Of a stretch of DNA of 64,000 bases, positions 21,645 to 33,242 are shown in pieces. Made by a program: the position numbers and the translations under genes. The notes under the pieces were generated by a model. The model was not told where the DNA came from. It saw only the letters and a list, made by a program, of their open reading frames with translations, and ran no database searches. Position 1 is the first letter of the stretch, and every line of letters begins with the position of its first letter. Source of the stretch: Diphasiastrum complanatum (lineage: Eukaryota; Streptophyta; Lycopodiopsida; Lycopodiales; Lycopodiaceae); assembly GCA_029204225.1 (NCBI GenBank), contig CM055098.1, positions 49,538,277 through 49,602,276 of the forward strand, written 5' to 3'.

Positions 21645-23330
21645 TGTTAGCCGATATTTTCGCACAAAAAATCGGGCTATGTTTAAAGTGATTTTCACAA
21701 TTTTGTAAAAAAATCAGCATGTAAAGCCTGGCTATTAATGGTAAAATCGGCACAAAGTTGCCTATAGATAGGGGTCCGAGCCCGCCCAAAATGTGGCTAG
21801 ACAAATTTTGAGGCCTTAGAAATGGCCCATAGAATAGGTTACAGCCTTAGAATTGGCCCGATTATAACAGCTGGCATTGCCGAGCGAATTTTCAATGTAC
21901 TCTATTACTTTTTTATTATTTGAAGAAATTGCGTATTGTGTTGAGTGCCTGTTGAAAGTTGTGCGCGTCAAAGCAATATTGAGAAAAAAAATCGACTCAC
22001 GAAAATGGCAGAGAAGTTGCGGGACAAGGTCAAAACACAAAGGAGTTGGTAATGGCAAAGTATGGGCCAATGGCAAAATCCCAAGATAGTGTGTTGAACA
22101 TCACCCCGACAAACAAACCACGACAACCTAAACCATGGGCCATGGACACACAAGATGGAAATGCAAAGGAAGGGTTACACTCACTTGCTAAAAATATCTT
22201 ACCTAGAAATAGTAAGTATTGACCACAAGAATTCATAAGGGCTACTCAATGAAATAAGGTAAGCAAGTGAACCCTTACCATTTATATCACCCATAAATGC
22301 AATAAAGGGAGGTGGCTCACACAGGTGGTACACCTAGATTTTATACTAGCTTTGGAAAGGATGGGTATCACCTCCAATCACCTCCAAAATCAATGCTAGG
22401 GTACTCTCCAAGGGAAGAAAGACACATGGCATGAAGAATGTGAAGAGTGACAAGATTGCATTATGAAGGGGAGCTTTGGAAGGATGCCTATAAAAGGGAG
22501 AGACCCTTTCGGCAAAGCGAAGAGAAAAAAGACGGTGAGAATTTTGGTATGGTGAGTGAGAGAATGGGTTGTTGATATTGTTGAAAGAGAGGCGTTGCAA
22601 GATGGGTTAATACAATGTTGTTAATCACAATAACTCTATTCATGTTCTGTGTGTTCTGTTGTTTGAATGTGTACAAGGAAAACCTTGTATTGTGAGGGGT
22701 GATAAGAGTGAAGGTGTGGAGAGCCCTGGTTCTTGACGTAAGAAGAGAAGAGATTTGTATATTGTGGTAACTGCAGTTTCATCTTCATGAGGGGAGTGCA
22801 TGAGGGGAGTGCACGAAGACATATTTGTTTAGTGAGTCATTGAGTTGGGAAGGAGAATCTCTGTTGAGCCACTAAACCTCTGCTGAAGCAACGGGAGCTA
22901 AGCTGTCCAATAATGGTGGGTACCCGCGTAGCCATCTACCTATCTCAGAAACGGATCTGGATGAAGTCAGATTCCGAGGAGTGCTACCTTCAGCTCATCG
23001 TGAGGTGGCTAATTGGGCTGCTAGATGGATCGTTCTGCAGCTATTGAACTGAACCTTTCAGTTGGACTGAAAGCTGGACTGAAAGCTCGCTACACTGATG
23101 TTGTCTGCCTTTGCTAGGCCTGCGCTCTAATCGATCCATCCTATCTGTAGAGTGTAGCTCCTGTACTGCTACCTGCCCACGTCAGACCTGCATTGGATCC
23201 GTAAGCCAAATTCTTTACCTGTGTGGCAGGCGCTGCCTTCTCAGAATCATAATTGATTCATGCTAGTTACAAATCAAGTTTTGAACTTGTGTGGTTGCGC
23301 TGTCTACCCCAAAGCCACAACACCTAACAT
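21645..23330 (+). repeat. Probable 5' LTR, 1.69 kb
   Basis: Bounded by TGTTAG and CTAACA. It contains a TATA box CCTATAAAAGGG (about 22487-22498) followed by a purine-rich leader. A diverged reverse copy of its first part lies at 38560-39127. Confidence 0.6.
22487..22498 (+). promoter_or_regulatory. TATA box of the inserted LTR
   Basis: CCTATAAAAGGG matches the plant TATA consensus closely and sits in mid-LTR, where the U3/R border is expected. Confidence 0.55.
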
Positions 23331-24905
23331 TGTGACTGACCTGACTGCCTCGAAAGCAACTTGAGGGATGGAGCTTGACGTTGCTATTACATTTGTCACA
23401 TTCACAAGAAGTATGCCTACATTTCGGTCTGTTGCTGCCCACAGTTGCAGACTATTCATCGCTGAGTATGAATGACTTATTGAAAGTCACTTAACCTTCA
23501 TCATTGAGCAGCAGACACTTCTACAGAGAGGACATTGCATGGTGCTCTACAGTTGCTATTGATCTCATTCCAGAGCTGCGCCCAAAACCGTTTGAGGATA
23601 TTGTCGTTCTGAGCTTGGTGTACTTCGCTAGTTCTTCCTTGACTGGAATCATTGGATTTGTGCGGCCCTGCTAGCTCGAGGGGACTAGAGACACCTGAAC
23701 CTGCCTTGGTCCTACAAGTTGCTTCAATGGTTGAGTCTTGAGGATAGTCATCTTGGAGGTAGAGCTATGCGACTTATCGGTGAATGAACTCATGATTTGG
23801 GGGCTTCTATTGGCATACCGGTTTTTTCTCTCACACAAGGTACACTTCCCAGCTTAGTTGAAGTAATATTTTGTAAATCTAGTCAATTAAATTGTTGATC
23901 CTTGAGTTAGATGTTACTAAATGCGATTTATTTCTTTGAATTATATAGGCATTGCTAAAATTAGCATAGTGTTGATTTAAACTTGGATATCATACCTTAT
24001 AATTTTGGGGTTTTTTCATGGGTATTGTCGCATTGGCATAGTTTTACCTTATAGTGAGTAAGTTTACCTAGCATGCTAATCAGACTTTCTCACATTAGAC
24101 CCATGACTAGCAAAGATCGGTTCTAAGACTATGATGTTTACTTTACAAAAGTTACACTTGATGTTATATTTGGCAATAAACCGGTTCTTTTGTATGATTA
24201 AGTCGTAAGCTCGACCTCTTTGAAACACAAGAGCAGGCCATCTACCGTGCGTGGCCGAAATATGCCACCTTGGTTAGGGGTCAATCTAGTCACATCCGTC
24301 ATTGGAATTGCCTAGTGAAACACCTAGGCCCGACGATCGGCAATATACCCCTGCCTACTAAACAAGGTGGCGCGTATAAACTGGCACCCCACGTTGCACG
24401 AAGATGACTAAAAGATGCTTTACTGTCGTTTCATACACGTTGATCTTATTTACTATCATTGTTGATTGAGCACCCCACGAAATTCCCTACGACATTTGCA
24501 AGCAACTGCACTCACATGACCAGCCAAGGGCCTTGATCTTAAATCTCGAATATCATGAACTTTCAAAGGCATTGAGTCATATCCTAGAAGGTTAGAGGCA
24601 TGGTCCTAACATTGACGACAATACACTCACCTAGAAACCTAGAGGAGGGAGTGCTTTGAACAGTTTTCTTTCCATAATGAACTGGACCCTTGGACACGAT
24701 GGATGAAATTCAGTTCCAACCTACGTTAGGGGATGTTTGCCAACTGCTCCGAGAAGGAGCCCCGCACTATTATTTCTATACCCCAACACTCTATCCCCAC
24801 ACCTACGGTCTGAAGATACTTATTCAGCATACAACATTGCGGGTGATATAGCTACTTCGAAGCATATGAGTTCATAGTCAATGGGTTCTGGTACCTAACT
24901 TATGC

Positions 24906-25021
24906 CATTTCCATAGACTACCCAACGGGGTTGGCTCAGTTGGTTGGCTTGGCATCCAAAGTTTCTTTGGTCCCAGGTTCGAGCCTCCCCTTGGAATCCA
25001 AGAAGCATTTCCATAGACTAC
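24906..25021 (+). mobile_element. tRNA-derived SINE, copy 2, with target duplication
   Basis: An 84-bp body (24922-25005) lies between perfect 16-bp direct repeats CATTTCCATAGACTAC (24906-24921 and 25006-25021). A-box-like TTGGCTCAGTTGG and B box GGTTCGAGCC are intact. It differs from copy 1 at only a few positions, for example CAGTTGGTTGG against CAACTGGTTAG, so the family moved fairly recently. Confidence 0.92.
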
Positions 25022-25489
25022 GCAGGAACCACCCAACCTTTCCTACCATTCGAATCGCCAGTACGATCACCCGGATCAGCCGACAGTACCAATAGACGGC
25101 TAGAACGAGATTTAGGAGGAGAAGTTAGGATTGAAGACAATATTGACGATCCCTCTACAGATTTCTACATAGAGGGGTGGACGATCTAGGAGGCAAGGAG
25201 ACTAGACCTCAAGACCAATAGAATCGAGAGTGTAGATACACCTCCTTACAGCCGTACATCTAGGGGCCTGGAAAACCCTCATCGGCTAGGGAGCACAGGG
25301 TGATTGAGATGGGCCTCAGGACTGGAAGTGGTACTCCTCAATCATTCATGTAAGGGCAGTGTGGGCCCTTCCCCTGTAGGACTTCCTGATGAGACCAATC
25401 CCCTGTCAGGAATTTCCCCTAACACATTGCGTTGTCACTTGCTAAGCAATGGGGCATCGGCCCTATTGTTCCACCAAAATATAGGCTAA

Positions 25490-26340
25490 ATTTAACTGAT
25501 CAAATTTCCACCAAAATACATCAACGTTGTATCCATTAGGATAGTTGGTCTTAAGTTCACAGTTGATTGCATAGTATTAGATCTCCCACAAGACAATTTT
25601 GCCTACAAATTTTTATTAGGAACTACATGGTTAACAAATGCTGAAGTAATCCAAGATTGGAAAAAACAACGCATTATCTTTGGAAATAGAGATCAACGAA
25701 TATTAGTGGATTACTCCACAGGTAAAACCAAACCAGTACAAGAGGAAGACGAATGTTCCTCTACCACGTATGAGAAAACCAATGTTTCTCCAACAATCTG
25801 AGGGCATTACGCACAATCTACTGATATCATTAATTGGGGACACGTATTAGCGACCATTGACTATGTAGATGCTAATCGATGCAGCAATGAAGTATTGTCT
25901 GATTTTGAGAGCCCAATAACAATCACATCTAGAAACATAGATTAGCCAATTATGGATGTTTTTTTATATTTCTTATGTTAATGCAGGACTCATTCAGATA
26001 GAATGGCTTCCAAGTCCGTCGATAAATGCACCCATAGCAATTACGGATGAAGGCATCATTTTGACGATGATTGATGAAGATTTGACCTATGAGCAAATAC
26101 TTCACTATCTAGATCCATGGTCATCCTACCTTATGAGAATACTGAAAGAGATTAAGCTGCCATCACCTTTTGCACACGTGGATGAATCCACCATGATACC
26201 ATATATGAGTGGGACAATCCGCGAGATGAAATCATTAGTATTCTAGATGAGAATCTCATAGCCCAACCACAAACCGAGAAACAGCAGACCTGCCGAAAAA
26301 TGAAACAATCAATTGCCCCTCTCAATGAGCAACACACAGC
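25490..26340 (+). pseudogene. gypsy protease C-terminus and downstream remnant
   Basis: Resumes the protease cut at 21643: a frame with VDCIVLDLP, FLLGTTWL and DWKKQRIIF matches the C-terminal half of gypsy aspartic protease (usual LLGRPWL). It ends at a stop near 25800. A second short frame (25956-26246) may be the protease-RT spacer, but no RT motif was seen. The region stops at the LTR starting at 26375. Confidence 0.75.
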
Positions 26341-26374
26341 AGACTTAATTAATGTTGCTTCTTGTTCAAGGCTA

Positions 26375-26676
26375 TGAGAAATTTCAACTAGTTTAGTCTA
26401 GTTTAGTCATATTTGGTTAATTGTCAATATTAGGCCAAGGTGCATTTTGGACTTAGAGATAAACTTTCTAAAGTTATTAATTTAGTCAAAGTTCATTTGC
26501 ATAAACACTTTTGGAAAGTGGGGGAAAGTTATTAGGTCGAATTTGGACACATTCAAATTTGAATGTTAGATGCATTGAATATATTGTTGATAGGGTTTTA
26601 GGTCTAGAAAGCTTTTGGAAAGAAACCAAAGTTCAAATGAGGCATGGATCTGCTATATATAGACACATGTGGGAAG

Positions 26677-26766
<90 letters not shown>

Positions 26767-27011
26767 CATGCTTATACATGAGTTCCCTTGGTTCATCTAT
26801 CCATTGGTGCACTGTCTTGATGTACTATCATTATATGAAAATCAACTTCATTTTATCATATATTTGATTTTTTATGAAGTTCGTATTGAGTTTGCATCTC
26901 TTTCATTCAGTAGATGTTGATTTTTCTACATTGGCAATGTTGGTGATTGTGTTGTCTTTCTAACCAAAGATCAAGGGACACATTTTGATCTTAATGATCT
27001 GAAATTCTTCA
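26375..27011 (+). repeat. 5' LTR with (TC)n leader
   Basis: TATA-like CTATATATAGAC (26653-26664) is followed within about 15 bp by (TC)n at 26679-26763. The end is CA at 27011, two bases before the primer site. Confidence 0.85.
26679..26763 (+). repeat. (TC)n microsatellite in the 5' LTR
   Basis: About 42 uninterrupted TC units. The matching run in the 3' LTR is at 30063-30142. Confidence 0.97.
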
Positions 27012-27013
27012 CA

Positions 27014-27025
27014 TGGTATCAGAGC
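27014..27025 (+). other. Primer-binding site, tRNA-Met
   Basis: TGGTATCAGAGC is the standard plant copia primer site, complementary to the 3' part of initiator tRNA-Met. Confidence 0.9.
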
Positions 27026-27513
27026 TCTTGTGTTTCAGGTTATGAAAGGATCGATCACATTTATCAAAGATTTGGAGGAGTTACCAATTTTAGAGCATGC
27101 TAGATTGATTTCTACTCAAAAAACAATATTTTTGCATATGTAGATTTAATCTTTTGTAGGTCAATATAGGGTTATGTTATTGAGGAATTCCGATTTCCTA
27201 CTTGGCTTACTGGATTTGGGTAATTTTTGATGCATTATGAAGGTCTCATTAGAGGCTACAAGATTCTATATCAAGTTTTTTGGCAATTGCATGTAGAAAT
27301 TGGAAGATTCAATTTTTTTTGTGATTTTGTCAAAACTTTAATTTTGATTGGTTCTCTATTAGAGTGTGTTTCAATCTTAGAAAGTGTTGATTCAAGAAAG
27401 AGATTTGAGAGGTTCCATATTTTTGTAATTTCTTCTTGAGTTCATTTGTTGACATTAAAGAGAGTTCTTTGTGCATTCGAACAGGTTGGAAGAGAAGATT
27501 AGGTCATTGCAAC

Positions 27514-27810
27514 ATGGCTACAAGTGGAGGCTTCATGTTGGAAGGCAATGATAGGCTTACCTCAATCAACTATTCTACTTGGAAGGTGAGGATGGAATCC
27601 TTATTGGAGATGAATGAGTTGATGGAGATTGTTGTAGGTGTGGAGGGGAGGCCTCAAGCACCTCAATATCAAGTGAGGTACGACAAGAGAGCAAAGAAAG
27701 CTCTACACATTATCAAGATGAATGTTACCAATGAGATTTTGTTATGGCTAACAAAAAGGATGGAATGGAAAAGGAGATTGGTCTCAACTTTCCAAAGTTC
27801 CCTTTTAGCA
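27514..27810 (+). pseudogene. copia gag, C-terminally truncated
   Basis: Starts MATSGGFMLEGNDRL. INYSTWKVRMES and KKALHIIKMNVTNEI match the gag of the element at 3482-4051, so the two are related. Similarity ends at MNVTNEI (about 27740); the rest of the frame is unrelated, and the UBN2 C-terminal half and zinc knuckle are lost. Confidence 0.8.
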
Positions 27811-28234
27811 TAAATAAGATTGGTGGATCTTATGCTAGGTCAAGATCTAATATGCTTCTTGGAGATGTTCATCTTTGTGCTAACTTGGCTAGTTATGAGG
27901 ATAATGATGGTTCTTCATGGCAAGTGCAAGCATGCAAAAGGTAAGAAAAAGCTAACTTCATCAATGGAGATGGTGAAGGTTCTTCCTTGGAAAAGGTTGT
28001 TGCTAATGATTTTTTTGATCATATGGAAAAAGATACTGCTAGGTGCATTCATGAAGGAGATGGTTCTTTTACATTCTTTTGTGATGAGTCCAAGAAAGTC
28101 ATTTTGCAGCAAGTGGAGTCACATGTCTTCATAAAGAGAGTAGATCAAATGGTTCTATCACGAGACTTGGTGAGGGAGCTAGTCACAAGTCAAGAAGAAG
28201 AGAAGTATGTGAAGAGTTCAAAGTAGGATGCTCT

Positions 28235-29044
28235 TTGAATGATGTCATTGTGAATGATAGTGAGGAAGAATCATTATCATATGAGTCATTACGTAAAACA
28301 TTGAATAAAGGTTCTTTTTTAAAAGAGAGTACTTCAATCATCCTTATGTTGAAGGTACTAATGATTTTTTTCATGGCTTCTAATGTTTTTGAGTTTTCTA
28401 GTTCTTATGATGCAATCATTAAGAGGGAGTCTTATGAAGAAAAAAGCAATGAAAGATTGGTTTTTGGGAAGATCCAAGGCATGGATCTCACATCTCTTCA
28501 TCAACTCAAAGGATTCTATGATTTTGAATTGATCACTCATGATCAAGATGGTGAAAGGTTGGTTGGAGAAGACTATTTGGAACAAATCAAGAGGCAATTT
28601 CTTCAAGGCAAGGGAGATCTCATTAGTGAGCTTATTGAGGTTTGTTATGGATGCAAGTTGGCTATATTTATTAGGTTTGATACTCATCTTCACCTACTCT
28701 ACTTCATGTTGGATGGAATGTTTGGAATCTATCTTTTGATTTATGATGGTGACATTGGTGGCATTGTTTTCACTAACCTTTGTGGAAATTCGATATTAAG
28801 CATTGATGAGATCTTGTTGGATCTAGATCATATGTTTGAGAGGAAGTATTTCCAGAGGTGTAGGTCTAAAAATATTCATATGTTTGATGTTCAAGAGAAA
28901 GGTAAGCAAGTGGAAGTGACACACTTTGCTTTACTCACAAGTTTTGGAGAATCTTCTAGTGTAGATGATGCTATGAAGTGGATATTGGTTCTTATGGTTT
29001 TCATGCTGGAAAATCAACTAATGGATCTGGAAAATAGGTCTTAG
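28235..29044 (+). other. Unrecognised 269-codon open frame inside the gag-only element
   Basis: An intact frame for transposon DNA of this age. Most of it resembles nothing I know. Near its C-terminus GKQVEVTHFALLTSF and SVDDAMKW resemble the copia integrase-RT linker (compare GKQVEINSTNCAYF near 1650), so at least the end is mangled pol. It could also contain captured host sequence. No signal peptide, and the hydrophobic stretches are short. Function unknown. Confidence 0.45.
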
Positions 29045-29744
29045 TCAATGACTTTTATGGTCAAGTGGAAGATCAAGAGGTTGGTCTCAAAGGGCTTCAA
29101 CAACACAAAAGGAAAGGTGGCAATTTGGAGCTAGTCAAGAGCATCAAAGCAAGGTCAATTGACAAAGATGTTATGGACCTGTTTTTGTAGGTGTTTGAAG
29201 ACTCAAGTAAGGTCAAAGGAGCATCAAGTAAGTTTTGTTCAAGTTTACTTTACTTCTTCTATCTCATGTTTGAACAATGTCATGTGGATGTGTGCAAATT
29301 GTCAAGATATGGTAAAACGCGGTTACATTGGTTTGCATCATTTTGATGTTGGAGTTGTACTAGCATTCTTGGCTGATTTTGTTGATGGAAATGAATCTAT
29401 TGGAGTTCATTATGTCACTCATTCATGGCCAAGTCATCAAGTGTTGATGAAATCTTGTGGCAAGATGGCAATGGAGGCTCATTCATGGAGTTTTATGGTG
29501 GAGACATATCAAGAAAGGACAAAGTTGCAAGAGACAAGCAAGCAAGTGGTCATCACTCACATTTATTGTTTGGTTAATGTTATTTTCCAGATATTTCAAA
29601 GTTTAAACATGGAAGAATCATTATATCTACATTCTATTTGGTTCTTCATGTTCTAGTTACATATTGACATGTAAAATTGATGTAAGAAACAGTGAAGCAT
29701 CCAATTTGGACACTATTCTCTATATCGATTATGGAAACTACTTG

Positions 29745-30058
29745 TGGAAAATTTCAACTAGTTTAATCTAGTTTAGTCATATTTTGGTTAATTGTCAATA
29801 TTAGGCCAAATGCATTTTAGACTTAGAGATAAAATTTCTAAAGTTATTTTAGTCAAAGTTTATTTGAATAAACACTTTTGAAAAGTGTGGAAAAGTTATT
29901 AGGTTGTATTCGGAGACATTTAATTTTGAATGTTAGATGCACTGAATCTAATCATATTGTTGATAGGGTTTTAGGTCTAAAAAGTTTTTGGAGGGAAACC
30001 AAAGTTCAAATGAGACATGGATCTGCTATATATAGTTGTACACATGTGGGAAGAGACA

Positions 30059-30147
<89 letters not shown>

Positions 30148-30431
30148 ATGCTTATGCATGAGTTCCCTTGGGTTCATCTATCCATTGGTGCACTATTTTG
30201 ATGATATCTTGCAATCTTGTGTGTAGAATGCTCATATTTTGCTATTTTTGGATCCACACATGAGAAGTATAGTAGGGTACTGTTATTGTACAAAAATCAA
30301 CTTCATTTTATCATTTATTTGATTTTTTATAAAGGTATTATTGAGTTTGCATCTCTTTCATTGAGTAGATGCTGATTTTTCTACATTGGCAATGTTGTTG
30401 ATTGTGTAGTCTTTCTAACCAAAGATCAAGG
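29745..30431 (+). repeat. 3' LTR, end missing, with (TC)n
   Basis: Homologous to 26375-26986. (TC)n at 30063-30142. A short insertion after the microsatellite (about 30205-30285) is absent from the left copy. The final ~25 bp are replaced by the repeat starting TGTTGATGAA at 30432. Confidence 0.82.
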
Positions 30432-30879
30432 TGTTGATGAATATCCAATAGGATGAAAACAATAATCAAAGAACAATAATAATTGTGTTAATAGGATCAT
30501 AGATTACTTAGAGAACAAAGATTGCGAGCCGTTCTGTTATGTTGAATAAGATTATCAGTGTAGGAGTCTTGGACTGCCATGAAAGAGAGATTGCAGAAAT
30601 GATTAGGCATTTGAGATAGCCATGCAATCCTCTAATGCTGATAACTTGATATATGAAGAAAATATAAAAATAATTTAGGCGTTAGAGACAGCCATACATT
30701 TTCTTATAATGATGTTTGCGTAAGAGGAGTGAGAGTTAGCTTCATTCAACAAGAATGCAAAGATGTAGAACAGTAGCGAATATGTATAATAAAGTTGTAG
30801 AAACAACGATCAGACCACAATACAATTGCGCTGATAGGCACGTGGTCCTACTTATAGACTCAAATCAATTGCTAAGTTC

Positions 30880-30915
<36 letters not shown>

Positions 30916-31394
30916 CACTAACTCTGAGGAGTTAGCTACTAGAAGATCCGTTCTAGTCGTTTGATCTCTGAAATCTATTTTTGAATAAGTGTTGCTTGTG
31001 TGAAATCCTGTGTAAATCTGCAGAGTGTCACCTTTTTCACGAAGCAGTGTCGCATTTCTGAAAGTGCTTGAAATGGACTAAAAAACCTTCAGTGATCACT
31101 TTGTCACCCTTTTCGCAAAACCTTAAGTGCTCAGAAAAGCCCGAAAGTGAAAGTAGCGAAGTTTTTGTTGGGTGTCGGGTTTTTCGCCTATGCAAAACTG
31201 CAAGGAAAAATGCAGTGTCACATTTTTCACATTGTTCGGCTGTCAAAAATTGTTGTAGACTGTTGTGACAAACCGTTGAAATATGTAGACTGTTGAGAAA
31301 TAGTTCATTTTCTGCAGACTTCATTTGAGAGAGTAAAATTGAGAGAAGGAAGGAGGGCAGTTAGGATGAGTAGGAGTAGGATTAAACTCCAACA
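30432..31394 (-). repeat. Copia LTR (3' LTR, minus strand)
   Basis: On the minus strand it reads TGTTGGAGTTTAATCC...TCATCAACA and directly follows a polypurine tract AAGGGGGAG (31395-31407). Its first ~45 bases match those after the polypurine tract at 18067, so both belong to one family. An (AT)n run of about 15 units lies at 30883-30913. Confidence 0.7.
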
Positions 31395-32361
31395 CTCCCC
31401 CTTAAGCTTACCTGACTTCTTCCTACAATAGGCTTGCCGTCAGCTTCTGGAGAGACAACACAAGTATTGCTCTGAAGCAATACTAGGTTGTTGTAGGAGG
31501 ATGGAAGACTGGCGAGAAGAGACATTGTGGAGTCTTCTGAAATAGGAGAACCTATGGTAGCAAGTTGATTCAACAATTGTTTGAATTTGTTCAGGTGATC
31601 GCTGATTGACGTGCCTTCGCCCATCTTGAGTGTGAGGACCTTCTTCCTTAGAAAGAGGCAAGTCGATACATCTGAAGTCTTGTAGATACTTGTTAGGATA
31701 TCCCACGCATGAGCTTCCTTCAAGGGTTTCAGGATAGCTATGGTTGTGAGCGTTTTCTCTCATCTTCTTGTCTCTGGCCCATGGTTATCCACGGCCACTT
31801 GGCTGCACTCGTGCTGCTAGGACGCCCAGGTTCAGCCTTTTATAGATCAAAATTTGGTTCAAAATAGAGAGAAAAACACTACTTTTGAGTTTTCAAACCC
31901 TAGGCCAGAGTTTTCCTTGCAAGTATTGATCTTGGCTAACTATTTACTGCTCTCTGGCAGGCCAATCCTACACCTCTGAGATCACCCTACAGCAAGCAAT
32001 CTCTTGCTTCAAACCGTTCTTATAACGGTGTCTGTTTGGATGTACACCAACAACTGCAAATGCCAAACAGCCTCTTTACGAAATTTTCAAAGTTCCGTTT
32101 TTTCGTCTTTAGATTCAACCGACAAGTCCTGTCTCCGAATCTATAGCCTCCTCGGGCAGATCGCTCCATCGGATCACCTAGCTATAATGTTGTCATAGTT
32201 CCAAGCTTGGAAAGCCTCTGTATGCTAGAAACTATGCACCAGTGCTTCACTTTCCGCTTTCAACCCACCGTAAATCCCAAACTCTCAGAAGACTCTTCTC
32301 TTGAAGCTCTCTTCAATGGCGACGTTGTTTTGTGTACACTCCCTGTACGGCTCTGATACCA
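31395..32361 (-). mobile_element. Internally deleted copia element, gag joined to polypurine tract
   Basis: The minus strand reads primer site TGGTATCAGAGC (32361-32350), an untranslated leader, a gag piece (31763-31409) and then at once the polypurine tract; all of pol is missing. Gag is recognised by AHAWDILTSIYKT, LKMGEGTSISDHLNKFKQL and LLASLPSSYNNLV. The adjoining upstream LTR (32362-32610) differs from the 3' LTR (30432-31394), so the copy is a recombinant of two families or was rearranged. Confidence 0.75.
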
Positions 32362-32610
32362 ACTTAGAATTTGCTTTGAACAGGACTACAGATCATGCTA
32401 CATAGTAACACAGACAGAAAGCCCTCTCCACACCAAGCTCACATAACAACTATATTTCTCAAAACCAAAATACACTATACATATAGTTCTTCACTATGGC
32501 AATCCATGCATGGCCCAGGTTGTCGTTGACAGGACACGTGTCCCGTCGACTCGCCTTGTGATGAGGCCAACTAGTCCTTATCCACTGATAGGACCCACAG
32601 TACAGTAACA
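32362..32610 (-). repeat. Short copia 5' LTR (candidate)
   Basis: Reads TGTTACTGTACTGTGGG on the minus strand from 32610 and ends TTCTAAGT next to the primer site. No second copy is present in the window, so it is inferred from position and the TG start only. Confidence 0.5.
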
Positions 32611-32762
32611 CAGTAGTTCTACTTTAATTCTAAATAGTTAATCATATCTCCTCTATATAGAATCCCAAAATCCAATGTACCCGAGATGTATCTTAGAATC
32701 CTCTTAGCCTTTTTCAATGGATAATCATTGGTTTTTGCATGGATTGGCTCAACCTGCATAAA

Positions 32763-33242
32763 CTAGCTAAGATCTGGTCTAGTTATAGTGATCCACATTA
32801 AGGAGCCTATAAGTTGCCTAAACAAAGTGATGTCCATGAAGGATCTTTCATCATCTTCGTTTGGCACTTTTACATGTTGCTCCATTGGTGTGTCAACACT
32901 TTTGCACTCTTCCATCTTAAACTTCTTCAAAAGAGTTTGAGCATAGTTTACTTGACTTATAAAGATAAAATTAGATCCCCTAGGCACTTCTATGCCTAAG
33001 ATGAAGTGAAGACACCCTACATCTACCATCTTGAACTCTAAAGATAGATCTAACTTGATTTTTTCAATACCATCAACACTATTTTCACTAATGATGATGT
33101 AATCTACATAAATGAGTAAAAGTACAATACCAACATCATCAAACCTAATGTAAAGAGTGGGATCATATTCGCTTTGAACAAAAGAAAGTGAAATGAGATA
33201 GCAATGTAATCTTGAATTCCAAGATTTTGAAGCTTGCCTCAA
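32763..33242 (-). pseudogene. copia RT C-terminal half, YVDY variant
   Basis: QASKSWNSRL, YDPTLYIRF, LLIYVDYIIIS, LGIEVPRG, METPMEQ-like VDTPMEQHV and ITRPDLS identify the palm and thumb of copia RT. The YVDD box is YVDY, which should abolish polymerase activity. The N-terminal fingers are deleted. Confidence 0.88.

Larger units (their letters stand above)
21645..25485 (+). mobile_element. LTR element inserted in the gypsy protease
   Basis: Begins TGTTAGCCG inside the protease reading frame. A probable 5' LTR runs to about 23330, ending CCTAACA, which mirrors the TGTTAG start. No matching right LTR was found before the protease resumes near 25490, so the copy is 3'-truncated or rearranged. 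About 2.1 kb of internal sequence shows no clear gag or pol. The start of this LTR is homologous, in inverse orientation, to 38560-39127. SINE copy 2 sits at 24922. Confidence 0.65.
26375..30431 (+). mobile_element. gag-only non-autonomous copia element with (TC)n in both LTRs
   Basis: Direct repeats 26375-27011 and 29745-30431 start TGAGAAATTTC/TGGAAAATTTC and match along their length. The tRNA-Met primer site TGGTATCAGAGC (27014-27025) follows the left LTR. Inside, an N-terminal gag is present (27514-27740). Later frames carry only scraps of copia pol, such as a linker-like GKQVEVTHFALLTSF near 28900; protease, integrase, RT and RNase H domains are absent. The right LTR lacks its last ~25 bp, cut by the repeat beginning at 30432. 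It would depend on proteins of a full-length relative. Confidence 0.85.

Noticed and set aside
24922-25005. A tRNA gene (A and B boxes present)
   Set aside because: Perfect target duplications, a second near-identical copy and no convincing cloverleaf anticodon arm indicate a SINE.
26375-30431. Full-length autonomous copia element
   Set aside because: No protease, integrase, RT or RNase H domain lies between its LTRs.
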